From Epiperipatus broadwayi (taxonomy: Eukaryota > Onychophora > Udeonychophora > Euonychophora > Peripatidae): 64,000 bases of DNA. The stretch covers positions 6,242,269 through 6,306,268 of the forward strand of contig JAQFVV010012423.1 in assembly GCA_028023455.1 (NCBI GenBank), written 5' to 3'. A model generated the notes under the pieces. That model was not told the origin of the DNA, did not search any database, and was given only the letters and a program-made list of their open reading frames with translations. A program made the translations under genes and the position numbers. This document shows, in pieces, positions 1 through 11,382 of this stretch (position 1 is its first letter; each line of letters starts with the position of its first letter).

Positions 1-1087
1 ATGCCGTATGGAGCAATCTTAAAAAAACTTAACTTGCCTCTTGACAAGCTTGTTTCTGTTACAACTGATGGTGCTAAATCAATGATAGGTGAAACTAAAG
101 GTTTTGTGTCATGACTTGCAAGGAAATTACAAAATGAATATCCAGATAAACCGAAAATCAAAGCTTTTCATTGCCTCATTCACCAACAAGTTCTCTGTTT
201 AAATTTATTAAAAATGGACCAAGTACTTAAAACAGTTACAAAGATAGTCAACTTTATTGGATCAAGAGCACTTAACCATCACCAATTTACTTCATTCCTT
301 AAAGATTTAGAATCTGAATTTGAAGATCTTCCTTATTACACAGAAGTTCATTGGTTGTCCTGCCACAATGTCTTAAAGAGCTTCTATCTGGTTTTGGAGG
401 AAATAATATTATTTTTTGAAATGAAAGGTGAAAACAATGAAAATATATCGATTATAAAAGATCCATTGTGGGTACAAAACCTAGCATTTTTAATAGATAT
501 TACAGGCCGTGTGAATAATCTTAATATTACATTGCAAGGCAAAGATCAATTGATAATGAATATGTATGATGCAGTTGCAAGCTTTGTACAAAAACTGAAT
601 TTGTTTAAAAATTATTTGCAAAAGAAACATTTTGACGTATTTTCTTACGTGTGAATTTGATAAATATTTTGATGATTTCAAGAAGCTAGAAGAAATTTTT
701 TCTCTTTTCACAGGACCATTTGCCTTTGAAGTTGAAAAAGCCCTGACTTCGATACAACTGGAATTAATTGATTTCCAGAATGATTCGATTTTAAAAAACA
801 AATATTGAGAAGTAGGAACTCCCAAAATATATTCCTATTTAGGTGAAAGATACCCAGAAATTAAAAAATTTGCTGCACAAATTTTAAGCTTTTTTGAAAG
901 TACGTACTTATGTAAGCAATTATTTTCATGCATGAAATTAAATAAAACAGTTTATAAATCAAGATTAACTGATAAACATCTATCTTTCATAATGAAAATT
1001 GCTTGTTCTCAGTTTTTGAATTCAGATATTGAAAAACTAGTAGGAGAAAAATGCTGGCAAGTTTCCAGTAAAAACAATAAATTGTAG
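1..1087 (+). pseudogene. hAT transposase pseudogene (GTF2IRD2/ZBED-like)
   Basis: Decayed C-terminal two thirds of a hAT-superfamily transposase; the start lies upstream of the window. Frame 1 opens with VSVTTDGAKSMIG, the RNase H-fold region around a catalytic Asp. It has a stop at 112-114 and continues from 214 with residues such as VNFIGSRALNHHQF, LPYYTEVHWLS and FLIDITGRVNNLNITLQGKD, typical of animal GTF2IRD2/FAM200/ZBED-type hAT proteins. The reading frame shifts near 650 into frame 2 (FDKYFDDFKKLEEIFSLF). A further TGA lies at 806-808. The C-terminal dimerisation region (YLCKQLFSCMKLNKT, RLTDKHLSFIMKIA) ends at TAG 1085-1087. Two in-frame stops and one frameshift mean no functional protein. 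The family call is from residues I recognise; the break positions are read directly. Confidence 0.85.
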
Positions 1088-1316
1088 AGTTATAAATATA
1101 TAATCAAATAAAATAAATGTTTAAATAAAAGCAATACTATATTAGTTGTATATTATTGAACTGAATTCATTAAACTATATATTCTTTAATTACCTCACCT
1201 GTATTCCTGCATTCTCACTTCAAAATACAATTTTAAGAAAACTTGTGTGATGTCGCCTGCAAAAATCTTACCAGTAGCATAAAATGGCCCATTGTTTGAA
1301 TGAGTCTGACACACCT
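1088..1316 (+). mobile_element. 3' end and right terminal inverted repeat of the hAT element
   Basis: Non-coding 3' tail following the transposase stop. It finishes at 1316 with a sequence whose reverse complement begins CAGGTGTGTCAGACTCATT. This is close to the CAG(T/G)GGTGTCAAACTCATT ends of animal hAT elements. The following eight bases, 1317-1324, would be the target-site duplication, but the left end is outside the window so this cannot be confirmed. Confidence 0.6.
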
Positions 1317-1357
1317 GATGTAAACCATTATGAATAATGATTAAGCCATTATCTTTA

Positions 1358-1540
1358 TTATGTAATATTTACTAAGGTTGTAAACCTTAAGAATATATAC
1401 ATGAAAATGTGAAGGGAGGGACCTCTACAGGTCTTAACCACAAGCTTATGCTTTTGAAGAAAAGATGTCTCTACCTTCACATCTTCATGCACATATTCTT
1501 AAGGTTTACAGCCTTAGTAAATATTACTTATGTAATCAAT
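1358..1540. repeat. Fold-back (MITE-like) element with about 60-bp inverted arms
   Basis: The left arm (about 1358-1417) and right arm (about 1478-1540) are near-perfect reverse complements around TGTAATATTTACTAAGG and CTTAAGAATAT. They are separated by a roughly 60-bp centre containing a second short palindrome. No ORF is present. The structure fits a small non-autonomous terminal-inverted-repeat element. Its superfamily is not identifiable. Confidence 0.6.
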
Positions 1541-2159
1541 GTGCATTTAAATAAATTTATAATTATTTTTATTATGGAAAAAAACTAAATTTAATATTAA
1601 AAAGTGATTAATCATTTCATTTTCCAAAACACAAATTCAAGTATTTAATAATTAGACTAATATTTTTTTGAAACCATAGTAAAAAAAAATAGATCTGAAT
1701 TTAGATTTATAAATGCATATTAAAAATAATGTGTCTACTCTCATTATTTTAAATATTCTCATGTTTTCATGAAGTTGAGTAATTTTTGACATGAATCTTT
1801 AATTTTGAGAGAACGGTTTTTTAAATAAATTAATCAAGACTTGTTCCCTATCATATATGTTATGATTAGTTTGTTTATGAGATTTTTTTCATTATATTTT
1901 TTATTCTGTTACATAGATGTTCTAGATTGAGTCAGACTAATTTTGAAAAAGCTTAAAGTTTATATTTCTAATTCTATCCAAAAGCTTTGTCACCATTGAT
2001 AAACAATCTGTGGATCATAATATGATATAGTATCCAATAATTATAATATTAAATGAAGAAAAAATATACTATATTTTAGAGATTAGTTAAAAGTATTTGG
2101 TTGCATTATTTACATGCTTATGTAAAACACATTTTTGAATTTGATGTATTATCAATAAT
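1541..2159. other. A+T-rich DNA without recognisable feature
   Basis: No ORF, RNA or repeat structure that I can support. Confidence 0.5.
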
Positions 2160-2178
2160 AAAGCTGACATCATGTCAA

Positions 2179-2268
2179 GCATTGGTGGCCAAGTGGTCAG
2201 CACTGCTGGCTTACAAGCAGTTGCCGTGGGTTCGCTTCTCCGCCACTGCTTTGACACATGGAAAAAAA
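2179..2268 (+). mobile_element. tRNA-derived SINE copy 1
   Basis: A roughly 85-nt tRNA-like body starts GCATTGGTGGCCAAGTGG (A-box-like TGGCCAAGTGG of a Leu/Ser-type tRNA). It has a B-box-like GTGGGTTCGCTTCTC and ends in TTTGACACATGG plus a short A tail. It is flanked by an imperfect target-site duplication, AAAGCTGACATCAT (2160-2173) against AAAGCTAACTTCAT (2266-2279). This indicates insertion by LINE-type target-primed reverse transcription. Related copies are at 16836, 45776 and, on the minus strand, 9771. It is not a functional tRNA gene: the acceptor stem and cloverleaf are incomplete. Confidence 0.75.
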
Positions 2269-2279
2269 GCTAACTTCAT

Positions 2280-3465
2280 ATAGAATTTAATAGATTTGAC
2301 TTCTATATTAACTTTGTGCCCTATCAAAAATAGTGGAAAATAGTATTTCATTTATAGGTATATTGGACAGATTTGGTATAGTTTAACTGAGAGATAATCT
2401 GCCATGTGATTTAATTTTGTTATTAAAAATTTCTCTAGTTAGTATCAGTTTATTCAAGTAAATAATACAAGATGGGTAGATGACTTAGCAGACTTAGTTT
2501 AAGTGTGATTCTTGAGGCCACAACATATTTAAAGGCATAGTTAATTCCTTTTACTGATAGTCTCTTCTAAAAATATGTAATAATTTTATAAAAATCAGGC
2601 AGCAATAAAAATTTAAACTATCTATTTCTGCAATAGTGATGGCAGAAACATTATCCCAGAATTAGGTTAAGATTGTAAAATATGTGTATGTTTAGCAACA
2701 ATTAATCCCATGTGGTATGTTGAAAAAAGATCCACTCTCTGTATCATATTGAATTTTTGCAATGGAGTTTCCTCAAAATGAGGATCTTTAATATATTATA
2801 TATTTTTGTAAACTATACTCAGATCTAAAAAAATTAGCATAATAAGGATACAGATTGACTTGAAAATGAATGTAGAATTATAAAAATAAGATGGTATATC
2901 AAATTAAGAATCATCATACAAATTAATATATTACTGCTATGAGTTTAAACATGACTGTTAACATAAAAAATCTTAATGTTTTGATAATATCCACAAATTT
3001 GTTTGGTATTCTTTTGACACAGTTAACATTACAAAAACAAATTTTGTAATAATTTTAATAAAAATATTCTGACATTATCTCTCTTCTGACATAATTTACC
3101 TAAAATACTATTATACAATGAGAACTTGCTAATTATTATATTCTGATTTTACAATGACAGTATTTTGTAATGATATCATTACTATGTTATAAAAGCAATC
3201 CTTAGACCACACTTAAGTAATGTTTAATAAAGTTCTGTGTTTACAACCAAAAATATAATACTTGATTTTTGATTTTGTTTCATCCACTGATACAATACTT
3301 ATACTATTTTCTGGAATTTCAATCTGGTCATATGATACATAACTTTGAGCACTTCCATTTCAATGTATACCTTTAATATTCTTTGTTCTTGAATGATTGA
3401 AATTCTACTGAATATATGATTGGTTTAATTTATATACAATTTCTTAAAAATTGTAATATTTTGTT
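2280..3465. other. A+T-rich DNA without recognisable feature
   Basis: No supported gene or structured repeat in this stretch. Confidence 0.5.
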
Positions 3466-3478
3466 AAAGTAAAGTATT

Positions 3479-3801
3479 AAGCCAATAAACATCACATGAC
3501 CACTATGCTTTTGTATAACTGTTGTTATAACATTAAGATGTTTTCAGTTTAAGACTCATAGTTTTGTAGTTAAATGGAGATAAAAGGTGGTTTCTGAAGG
3601 GTTGCATTAGATCCTAAGATGTAGATGCAGTGCTCTCAGATCCAAGGCTTCTCACTGAAGAAGGCCATAAACCAAAAACTACTCTGGGGATATTGGATGA
3701 GTCGGCACTAGATGGGGATTTTATGCACAAGCCTTCTGACATCCATTGATTACTCTAGCTTGCTGTGTGTGGCAATATATATAGTGAGTTTTGTCTGTTT
3801 T
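3479..3801 (+). mobile_element. Hammerhead-ribozyme retroelement (retrozyme-like), copy A1
   Basis: Dispersed family member of about 323 bp. It begins with a short inverted 5' segment (ATAAACATCACATGACCA), then the body with GGGTTGCATTAGATCCTAAG, the hammerhead, and a 3' end finishing TTTTGTCTGTTTT. An imperfect duplication, AAAGTAAAGTATT (3466-3478) against AAAATATAGTATT (3802-3814), flanks it, indicating insertion as a discrete retroelement. No protein is encoded. The 3' end is the same as in copies at 11785, 38299 and (minus) 6147. Assignment to the animal retrozyme class is inference from the ribozyme, size, duplications and dimeric relatives. Confidence 0.75.
3640..3698 (+). ncRNA. Degenerate type I hammerhead ribozyme (copy A1)
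   Basis: Same arrangement as the intact ribozyme at 11624-11682. Outer stem I strands are ATCCAA (3640-3645) and TTGGAT (3693-3698). The core is CTGAAGA (3655-3661; position 7 is tolerant of change). Stem II is reduced, and GAAAC has become AAAAC. The stem III and cleavage segment is CTACTC instead of CTAGTC. The loss of G12 and of the self-complementary stem III suggests the ribozyme is inactive. Confidence 0.65.
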
Positions 3802-3814
3802 AAAATATAGTATT

Positions 3815-5222
3815 CATGTTTTATCTCTACTAAATTACTGTATACGTGTATAATTTACTAGTAATATCTTTAAATAATAGAAAAAAGTTTGAGTAACAAT
3901 TTTCATTTTTATTTTACTTCAAAGCTATTTTTCATTTCAGATATATTAATTTTTATTATATATATGCTTATAATTCGGGTATAAACCAAAAATCAATAGA
4001 TTCTATATTACTTTGATCCAAACAACTTATTGAAAATACTAATATTTTATGGTTGAATAATTTTATTTTTCACTAATAAACTTTTATTTTTTATTGATTT
4101 AACTATTTTTCTGTGAAATTTCTATAACGCATATACCAAATCAATAATGGTAATTTTAAAACAAATAAGTAAAGTTACCATTTGAATTACTAATATTATT
4201 TAAAAAGTTATAATAGTACTGACTTAAACTGTAATTTTTGATAAAATTATTAATTATTATTACATTTATTACTACTATTTATAGTCAATTTCATATTCAA
4301 ATAATATAATTGCCCTGAACTGATAATTTGGTAGTGAACGTCTGCTGGCTGAGTTAATTGTAGTTAATTAATTGATGTCAGATAACAAAAATAAATATTT
4401 ACAAAAATATTTTTACATATATTAAAGTTTTTTAAGTGGTAAGTATTCAAGCTCTTTTGTTTATGCACTCTTGGATCTTATTAATTATGTGTTTCCAAAA
4501 TTATTAATACATAATCCCAAGTATTTATTTTATTTATACATCAAAAAATATTTAGGCATAAGTCAACTGTCTAAAATGAATTATATAATTTACTTTCATT
4601 ACAATATATTAGTAATCTAAAGTTTAATATGTATTAGTAATTAAATAATAATGCATATTGCTTATTTCTTTGTCTATAAAAAATATTAAATAAACAAATT
4701 ATATATAACTCTCAGATCAATAAAAGTTAAGTAAATCAAAATTAATCTATCAAATATTTTAGAACTTTATTACAAGAGGTAGTGAATTAGAAGGGAGAAA
4801 TAAATTAGACAAGGTTGTGACAAATATCAGAATAAACAATCAAACTATTGCTTCTAAATGATATAAAAGAAAAATAAGATGTAAAAATTCCAAATACACT
4901 TGGAGAATTTTATTTTTATAAAATAAATTACTTTGATTAAAATCTTTTAAGGAAAAAAACTTGTTGAGACAAGAGAAATTGTATATATTGGATATATTTG
5001 CAAGTCTTATTGAAACAAAGAAGATTTCGAGTAGAAAAGCAATACGATAGATGTTCGTATTATTGAGCAATAATCAATATATATCTAATGAATATTATAT
5101 TAGTATGTTCAATATCCAAGTTGCTAGGTTGTTGTTAAGTGATCAGATTCCATGCTGCTGCAAAAATATCAGTTGGTTCATGGGTTTGATCTCTGGTGAT
5201 CTCTGGTTTTAATGTTATTTAT
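3815..5222. other. A+T-rich DNA; possible tRNA-like remnant near 5115-5215
   Basis: Mostly featureless. Around 5115-5215 a stretch with TTGCTAGGTTGTTGTTAAG and GGTTCATGGGTTTGATCTC recalls A- and B-box spacing of a tRNA-derived SINE, but the match is weak. Confidence 0.3.
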
Positions 5223-6248
5223 TTTTTTTAGAAAGAGTGATTTAATATTATGAGATGTGGGATTAAAGCTTAGATAGCATCTTATGAACTAGAGTTTGAA
5301 AAGAATAAATGTAGTAATTCTTATATTGGGAAAAACATAGTTTTGTATATTTTTATGAGGTTGTTGATTGTTAGTGAGTTTAAATAAGTCATGTTAGTGA
5401 TAAGAGTACGATAAAAAGAAGTGAGGAACAATCCATAAGAAAGTGTTCCCAAGTTTTTCCATTTCTAAGGCAGAGGGCACATAATGGATCTATATTTATG
5501 AAATGTCACATGTAGAAGATAAAAATTAATAGGAAGGGCTTTGACATTTATTTTAATTAAGAAATCCAGATATTTGGATTCAGATGCCAATATCTGAATT
5601 TTTTTATAATATATTTATTATTACATAACAAGAATGTTTGACTATTATTTGATATACTATTATTATTTTCGATTTTATATGTTTTCTAATAATTAATTTT
5701 ATTTAAAAATAGATTATGTAAGAGAGTAGTGTGTTTACTTATGAGAATTATTAAGGTTTTGATAAAATTGTTAATGGTTGGTGGAGTGTTAATAGGATTA
5801 ACAGGGATTATGTTATTAACACTTGGAAACTAATTAATGCTGTCATTTCATTAATTGTTCTCTGAAGATAAAATGTAGAAATGCAATGTAATGAGATACC
5901 ATTGAACTTAATATGTTTTTGCATATTTCTTACGCTTACAGCTACTGCTTTTTTATTTCAGATTAGTTTGGTGATAAGGGAGTATATTTTTTTGAATGAA
6001 GAAATAAATTTAATAATGAGTAAGAAATAATTAATTTTAGGAAATATTAAAATGGTGACTAGTGATACCTTAGCATATATTGAAAGTATGCTTTGAATAA
6101 TGCATTAACAGTGTATTCTTCTGAAACAATAAGCTGAATTTTGAATTAAAACAGGCAAAACTCTCCATACAGTAGCACTCAGTGCAAACCAGAATAATCA
6201 ATGGATGACAGAAGGCTTGTGCATAAAATCCCTATCTAGAGGCTACTC

Positions 6249-6308
6249 ATACAATATTCCCAGACTAATTTCTGGCTTGTGGCTTTTGTCAGTGAGGAAC
6301 CTTGAATC
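6249..6308 (-). ncRNA. Degenerate hammerhead ribozyme (copy A2)
   Basis: On the minus strand, stem I CAGATTCAAGGTTCCTCA is followed by core CTGACAA (G8 lost), a stem II region GCCACAAGCC, GAAATTAGTC and the 3' stem I strand TGGGAATATTGTATG. GAAA and the cleavage-site C are kept but the CUGAUGA box is mutated, so activity is unlikely. Confidence 0.6.
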
Positions 6309-6683
6309 TGAGAGCACTCACACCTAGATCTTAGAATCTAATACAACCCTCCAGCAGCTACCTTTTAATTCTATTTAACTACTAAACTATGAGAATAAAA
6401 TTGAAAACACAAAAATATACCCATGTTCATAGTCACATAGGTGTGAACTCAGTTCAGTACCCATACATTTTAGTGTCTTTGGTTTTTAATAATCATAGCC
6501 ACCACTATCCTATTATGCAGGATTGGTGTTAAACCACTAAACATGATCACAATTTCTTATGCTTGCTCATAACTGTTATTAAAACAGACAAAATTCTCCA
6601 TACAGTAGTGCCACTCAGTGCAAGCCCAAGTAATCAATGGATGCCAGAAGGCTTGTGCATAAAATCCCTATCTAGTGCCTGCT

Positions 6684-6736
6684 CAATATCAGACTAGTTT
6701 CTGGCTTGTGGCCATCATCAGTGAGGAGCCTTGGAT
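6684..6736 (-). ncRNA. Type I hammerhead ribozyme, intact core, shortened stem I (copy A3)
   Basis: On the minus strand the core is complete. CTGATGA is 6721-6715, stem II TGGC-CACAA-GCCA is 6714-6702, GAAA is 6701-6698 and CTAGTC is 6697-6692, with predicted cleavage after 6692. The 3' strand of stem I is TGATATTGAG, lacking the GGG run seen in other copies. Stem I is therefore weakened, and cleavage may be slow or absent. Confidence 0.75.
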
Positions 6737-8095
6737 CTGAGAGCACTGCACCTAGATCTTAGGATCTAATGCAACACTCCAGCAACCACTTTTTATCTCT
6801 ACTTAACTACAAAACTATGGGATTTTATGTACAAATCTTCTGGCATCCATTAATCACTCTGGCTTGCATTGAGTGGCACTACTGTATGGAGAGTTTTTGT
6901 CTGTTTTACTAACAGTTATGAGCAATCATAAGAAATGGTGATCATATGATATTTAATACTGAATTTTGAATAGCAGTTTTCATTGCATTATATGAGAGAT
7001 GCATTGGGAAACCTAAAAATTTATGACAAATAGAGGAAAAGTTGGAAAGAAGTGTCTTACCTATAAGAATATTCCAAGTAGAAAGATTTGTTTGTATTAA
7101 AGTGAATTAAAAAATTGTTGGGATTATTATTAAGTGCAGTTTTGATGGAAAAAAATAACTAAGCCATCCATATAGAAAAGGTGATTAACAGTTTAGTTAA
7201 TTATAGGAATATGTATTCCTGAAATTTCTACAAAAGGAGGTTGATATAAGTTGTGAAGAAAGAGAGCTAAGAGGAGAGCCTTGAGGAATAAAATTACGTG
7301 GATGAAATCCAAGGAGTATTTTTCCATTGAAAGTTATGCAAACTTATAAGTATATTTCCTAGTATGTATCATATTCATATATTATATTCCTGAGTAGTTG
7401 TGATAGTTTAGGTATAAAAACAGCCAAATGCAAACCACATATCCAATTTCACAGCAATGGATCCTTTTTTTTATACATTGCCTAATGTGGTCTATTATTA
7501 CATTAAACAGAACAGATGCTGATGTGGTATCCAATTATAAAGTTGTTGAGATTGTTATCCAGGAATTTTGGTATAGCTTTAGGGCAGTATCACATTTAGG
7601 GGAAGCATGTTTTCTCCAATTATCACTCTTGAATCTTTCAAAATGGATGCTGTTATTGTTGCTTGGGTTTATAACTAAGGGCCTATTGTGTATATCATTT
7701 TGACCAATTATGGGGATCTGCCATATATATTTTTTGACTTTTTAATAGATAGTTAATTAACAAAGATTTGTTGTGTATGTTTATATTTTTGTTTGAGAGT
7801 TATGATTAAGGAATAGATGTTGTTGAAGGGGAAATATTTTGAGTTGAAAATGTATTTTATCCAATTCTTTTACCAATCTAGTTGGAAGTTGTTGTTTTTT
7901 AATATAAAAATATAGATTTGATGATGTTTTATAAATGTGAACCATGATTCTACAGGGTTTAATTCCTTAATGTTTATTTTTTAAAATAAATATAAATGTC
8001 TGAAAAGACAGCTTTAGGTGTCATGGATTTTAGAAGTAATCTAATAGTGTTGTTAATTTTGAATACTGGGTTAACTTTACAAAATGAATTCAATT

Positions 8096-8729
8096 TTAAT
8101 TGTCAGTGTTAGATGGTCTGAAAAGCTTACAAGTATTAATGTTGGATTGCTGAAAAATGAAAATCAGAAGAGTAGAAAAAGATATATTAGTGTGGAGTGT
8201 TTTTTTAGTGTAGAAACAAGAGGAGTTTGTGGAAAAGAATCCTTCTGCACTCATGAGTCTGGCATTAATCTGATGGAGATATTTCTTTACAAATATTGAG
8301 TATGGAATGTTGAAATCATCAGTTAAAATTATAGAATGGGGATTAGTAGAAATAAGCAAATTTGTCCGCCATATTAATACTCTGTTTTGTTGTAAAGCTA
8401 TGATGTGGATATATTTATTGAGAGGGAAGTATGTAGTGTATTACTATGTGCATATTGGAATCAAGGTATAAAATTTTAAATTGCTTAAATGGAGAATTGT
8501 GAGGTATAATCATTCCTACTCCATCTGTAGCTATGTCAGACTGTGATAACTTAAGGAATCCAAATTTATTGAAATATCTGTATGGGTTAAGTTTCGAATG
8601 TGATGAATATTTTGTTTCAATCAAGAGAATTATGTTTGAATTGAACTGTGTAAGCCAATTATTAAGGGCAAGTAAGCGTTGAGATAAGTTAAGGCCCCTT
8701 ACGTTAATCTGTGCTATATTTAAATTCAT
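8096..8729 (-). pseudogene. LINE endonuclease domain (EEP/APE-like), broken
   Basis: Two minus-strand open segments, 8729-8415 and 8359-8096, encode the start of an exonuclease-endonuclease-phosphatase domain. The first begins MNLNIAQINVRGLN, the usual opening strand of LINE endonucleases, with LLIETKYSS where the catalytic Glu region is expected. The second carries ILTDDFNIPYS, corresponding to the GDFN motif. A stop between the two segments and loss of the GDFN Gly argue for inactivity. In a live element this domain nicks target DNA to prime reverse transcription. The start Met is chosen because it opens directly on the first domain strand. Confidence 0.7.
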
Positions 8730-8760
8730 TAAGAATAAGACTTATCTGTTATGTTTTAGA

Positions 8761-9770
8761 TTTCATACTATATTTAAATATTAAAACAATAATTAAATTT
8801 CTATTTTTTAATTTAATCATTTTGATAGTAATAATTTTTTGCTTGCAATACAGAATAAAAATGTTTTGGGGTTTTTCCAGTCAATTGCGGTTTCATATTA
8901 TCTTTATCTAAATTATTGAACTATATATATTATAAGCAGTAGAAAAAAATTCAGTTATAATGGCATTCACATTATATCTCATATAAATCCAACTCATACG
9001 ATCTTTTTGTATATATAATTATTTTTCTAAATATGTAGATGCACATTTAAAATTAACATCATTAACATTTTAAAACAAATCAGTATTAGCCATATCAGAA
9101 TTGAGACAGAGAACATTATTTATTTAATTGAAAAAAGTCAAACCCGTTTGCTTGCAGTTGAATTAAAAAATAACTATACAAAATATAAATTTTATATATA
9201 TTAACTAATATTATGCCTCTAATAATATATAACCATGGCATTGATAAACTTTCTGATATTATTAATTAGAGTTGAACTTCCAAATATTCAGATATTAATG
9301 AAGTTTGTTAATATCTGTGTACCTTGGGAATTTTATCATTTGTCAGATTTACTTTTTATATAAGACATAGATTACAAGTATAAACTGATTCATTTTATGT
9401 CTGCAAATTGACAAGAGAAGATGATGCATTAACATAAATATTGTGTGTGTGTGGAGGAGGGGGAGATATTGATTCCTTGATTATATAAAGTTGCAGAACT
9501 TTGGCAAACATAAAATCTACTTTTGATGACACAGATAATAATGTGTTTAAATTGTATATTATCGTTGTAAGATAAAACTAATCTCATAAAAAAATTTTTT
9601 TAAATATTAATATAGTAATACATTATAGATATTAAATTAGTATTGCGTTATCATATGTAAAATAGAATTAGAATTGATTAAGCTCCGTTTAGCTATGAAA
9701 TAATTAAATAAACTCATCATCTTTATTTCCGCAAACATAAAGAATAAAATTGACGGTTTTATTTATTATA
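8761..9770. other. A+T-rich DNA without recognisable feature
   Basis: Contains a short (TG)n and G-rich stretch near 9443-9466. No gene or element is supported. Confidence 0.5.
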
Positions 9771-9846
9771 GTTTTTTTTTCATGTGTCATAGCATCGGCT
9801 GAAAAGCGTAGTGCTAACCTGGGACAACTGCTTATAAAGCAGCAAA
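9771..9846 (-). mobile_element. tRNA-derived SINE, truncated copy
   Basis: The reverse complement reads AAGCAGTTGTCCCAGGTTAG and then CAGCCGATGCTATGACACAT followed by a long A tail (poly-T at 9771-9780). This matches the 3' half of the SINE copies at 2179 and 45776. The A-box half is missing or unrecognisable. Confidence 0.6.
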
Positions 9847-10054
9847 ATGGTGTTTTTTTTTAATTGTTTTATAGATAGAAAGAGCTTAGTCAACTGCAAT
9901 TCTATTATATATATATATAAACTTTAAGCATATTTTTTAGAAAAAATAGTAATTATGTATTAGTCCAATAGTGAGATTTCACATATGTATAGCCTGGCAA
10001 TAGATGGAAAGAGAAAACAATATTTTGTACATGGAGAAAATTATGCACTTATAT

Positions 10055-10585
10055 TCCGATGCTGACACAAACAAATGTGTAAATAAAAACTAACATTTCG
10101 ACTAACTTTTTTCTGATTGGGATATTATCTAATATTCACTTAAAAAATTGTAAATAAAGACCAAATTAAGCACATTTGCAGTCTTTTAAAAACAACAACA
10201 ATTAATTTTTAAATGAATATTAGATAATAAACCACCATTTTCACTAATAATTTTTTCCTGAGGAACATTATCTAATATACATTTAAAAATTTGTTTTCAT
10301 TTTTAGAAGATGGGTAGTTTTTGGTTATGCATACTGTGGCTGCTAGGTGACTAAATTTTTTACTTGATTTTTTACTTACTTTTGATGTCTTGCCTTATAC
10401 ATTTTAAATTTAATTTTTAATCGATTTCAGCCATTTTTGTTTAGAAATTTATAATTTGTAGGCTTTTGGTGGTTCTGCAGCATCACCTAGCAGCCACAGT
10501 ATGTGTAACCGAAAACTACTGAAGATTGTAAATGCATTTAATTTGGTCTTTATTTACACATTTATTTGTGTTGGTATTTTTCATT
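10055..10585. repeat. Fold-back element with long inverted arms
   Basis: The outer arms match as reverse complements: GACACAAACAAATGTGTAAA near 10064 against its counterpart ending TTTGTGTTGG near 10575. The inner arms match around TACTGTGGCTGCTAGGTGAC (10329) and CACCTAGCAGCCACAGTATG (about 10484). The spacer near 10250-10300 repeats an ATTATCTAATATtCA segment seen at 10120 and 10215. No ORF is present. It is most simply a non-autonomous inverted-repeat DNA element of unknown superfamily, with internal rearrangement. Confidence 0.6.
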
Positions 10586-11365
10586 CACAAGTGCCAAATA
10601 ATGCCTAAAAAATCAACTTCTTTTTGGTCATATGTGAAAATTATCTTCTTTATATATTTCAATTTACATATTCTATAAAATTAGAGATCATGCTATATTT
10701 TTATTGTGATGACTTTTAGAGAATTCATTTACTGATGAAAAATGTATATACTCAACTTTACATGTAATTAGAAGGGATTTGAACACAAACTTCCAAGTAC
10801 TTTCCAACTATTCCATCTTATATAATTGATGTACATGAATAAGAAAATAATCCATCAACTGGTGATATCCTCTCTTTGAAAAAATAATTATAGTTTATTA
10901 TCATTGTTAAATTATATACAAGAAAGAAAAATATTATAATTAGTTTTATAAATAAATTACAGCTTAAATATTTGGACTAAGAATGTAGTCTATGCATAAG
11001 TCTAATAGATGAATCTTGTTAATATATTGTTCTTATTCCAAAATATATTCAGATTTATTAGAATATGTAAATCATTTGACTTTTTTGTTTTCTGTTTGAT
11101 TGCATTTATATCAAATGTACATAAAATTACTCTATTTATTGATAATATGCATTTTCTAATAGAATAAGATTAATGGATTCTGTCATGACAGTGTTAGTAA
11201 TTACTAAAACTTTTGAATATTAATATAAATCATTAAACTTATTCTATTATGATTACTAATTTATTACACAGGCTTCATTTTGCATAGATATTCTAATAAT
11301 AGTGGTAATATTTGATTTAAATTTTGTCTAATTTTATTTGATATTTATAAAGCAAAATAGTCAAC
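10586..11365. other. A+T-rich DNA without recognisable feature
   Basis: Nothing supported in this stretch. Confidence 0.5.
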
Positions 11366-11382
11366 TATATACTACTTGTTAA

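Larger units (their letters stand above)
6147..6959 (-). mobile_element. Dimeric hammerhead retroelement (copies A2 + A3) with inverted 5' segment
   Basis: A single insertion flanked by the exact duplication TGAATTTTGAAT (6135-6146 and 6960-6971), lying inside the LINE. On the minus strand it has an inverted 5' segment (about 6959-6818), a unit with an intact ribozyme core (6736-6684), a second unit with a degraded one (6308-6249), and the family 3' end at 6147. Equivalent cleavage-site bases are about 429 nt apart, which gives the unit length. Head-to-tail dimers are expected if the template was a circular or rolling-circle RNA. No protein is encoded. Confidence 0.8.
5223..8760 (-). mobile_element. 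Non-LTR retrotransposon (LINE), near full length, interrupted and decayed
   Basis: Read on the minus strand the element runs from an apurinic-type endonuclease (8729 down to about 8096), through reverse transcriptase (about 7900-7000), to a C-terminal CCHC knuckle (about 5492-5430). It ends in an A-rich tail (poly-T on the plus strand at about 5223-5231). Reverse-transcriptase block B is visible as FIPQGSPLSSL (about 7291-7259), and the catalytic YxDD box is mutated to YMDGLVIF (about 7174-7151). The knuckle reads CALCLRNGKTWEHFLMDC. A dimeric ribozyme retroelement is inserted at 6147-6959. The reading frame is broken in many places. The clade is not decided; endonuclease plus C-terminal CCHC occurs in several LINE clades. 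Confidence 0.75.

Noticed and set aside
2179-2268. Functional tRNA gene (also considered at 16836 and 45776)
   Set aside because: A- and B-box-like motifs are present, but no acceptor stem or complete cloverleaf forms. A tails and target duplications mark them as SINEs.
7428-7703. 91-codon plus-strand frame
   Set aside because: Lies opposite the LINE reverse-transcriptase region and has no recognisable motif.
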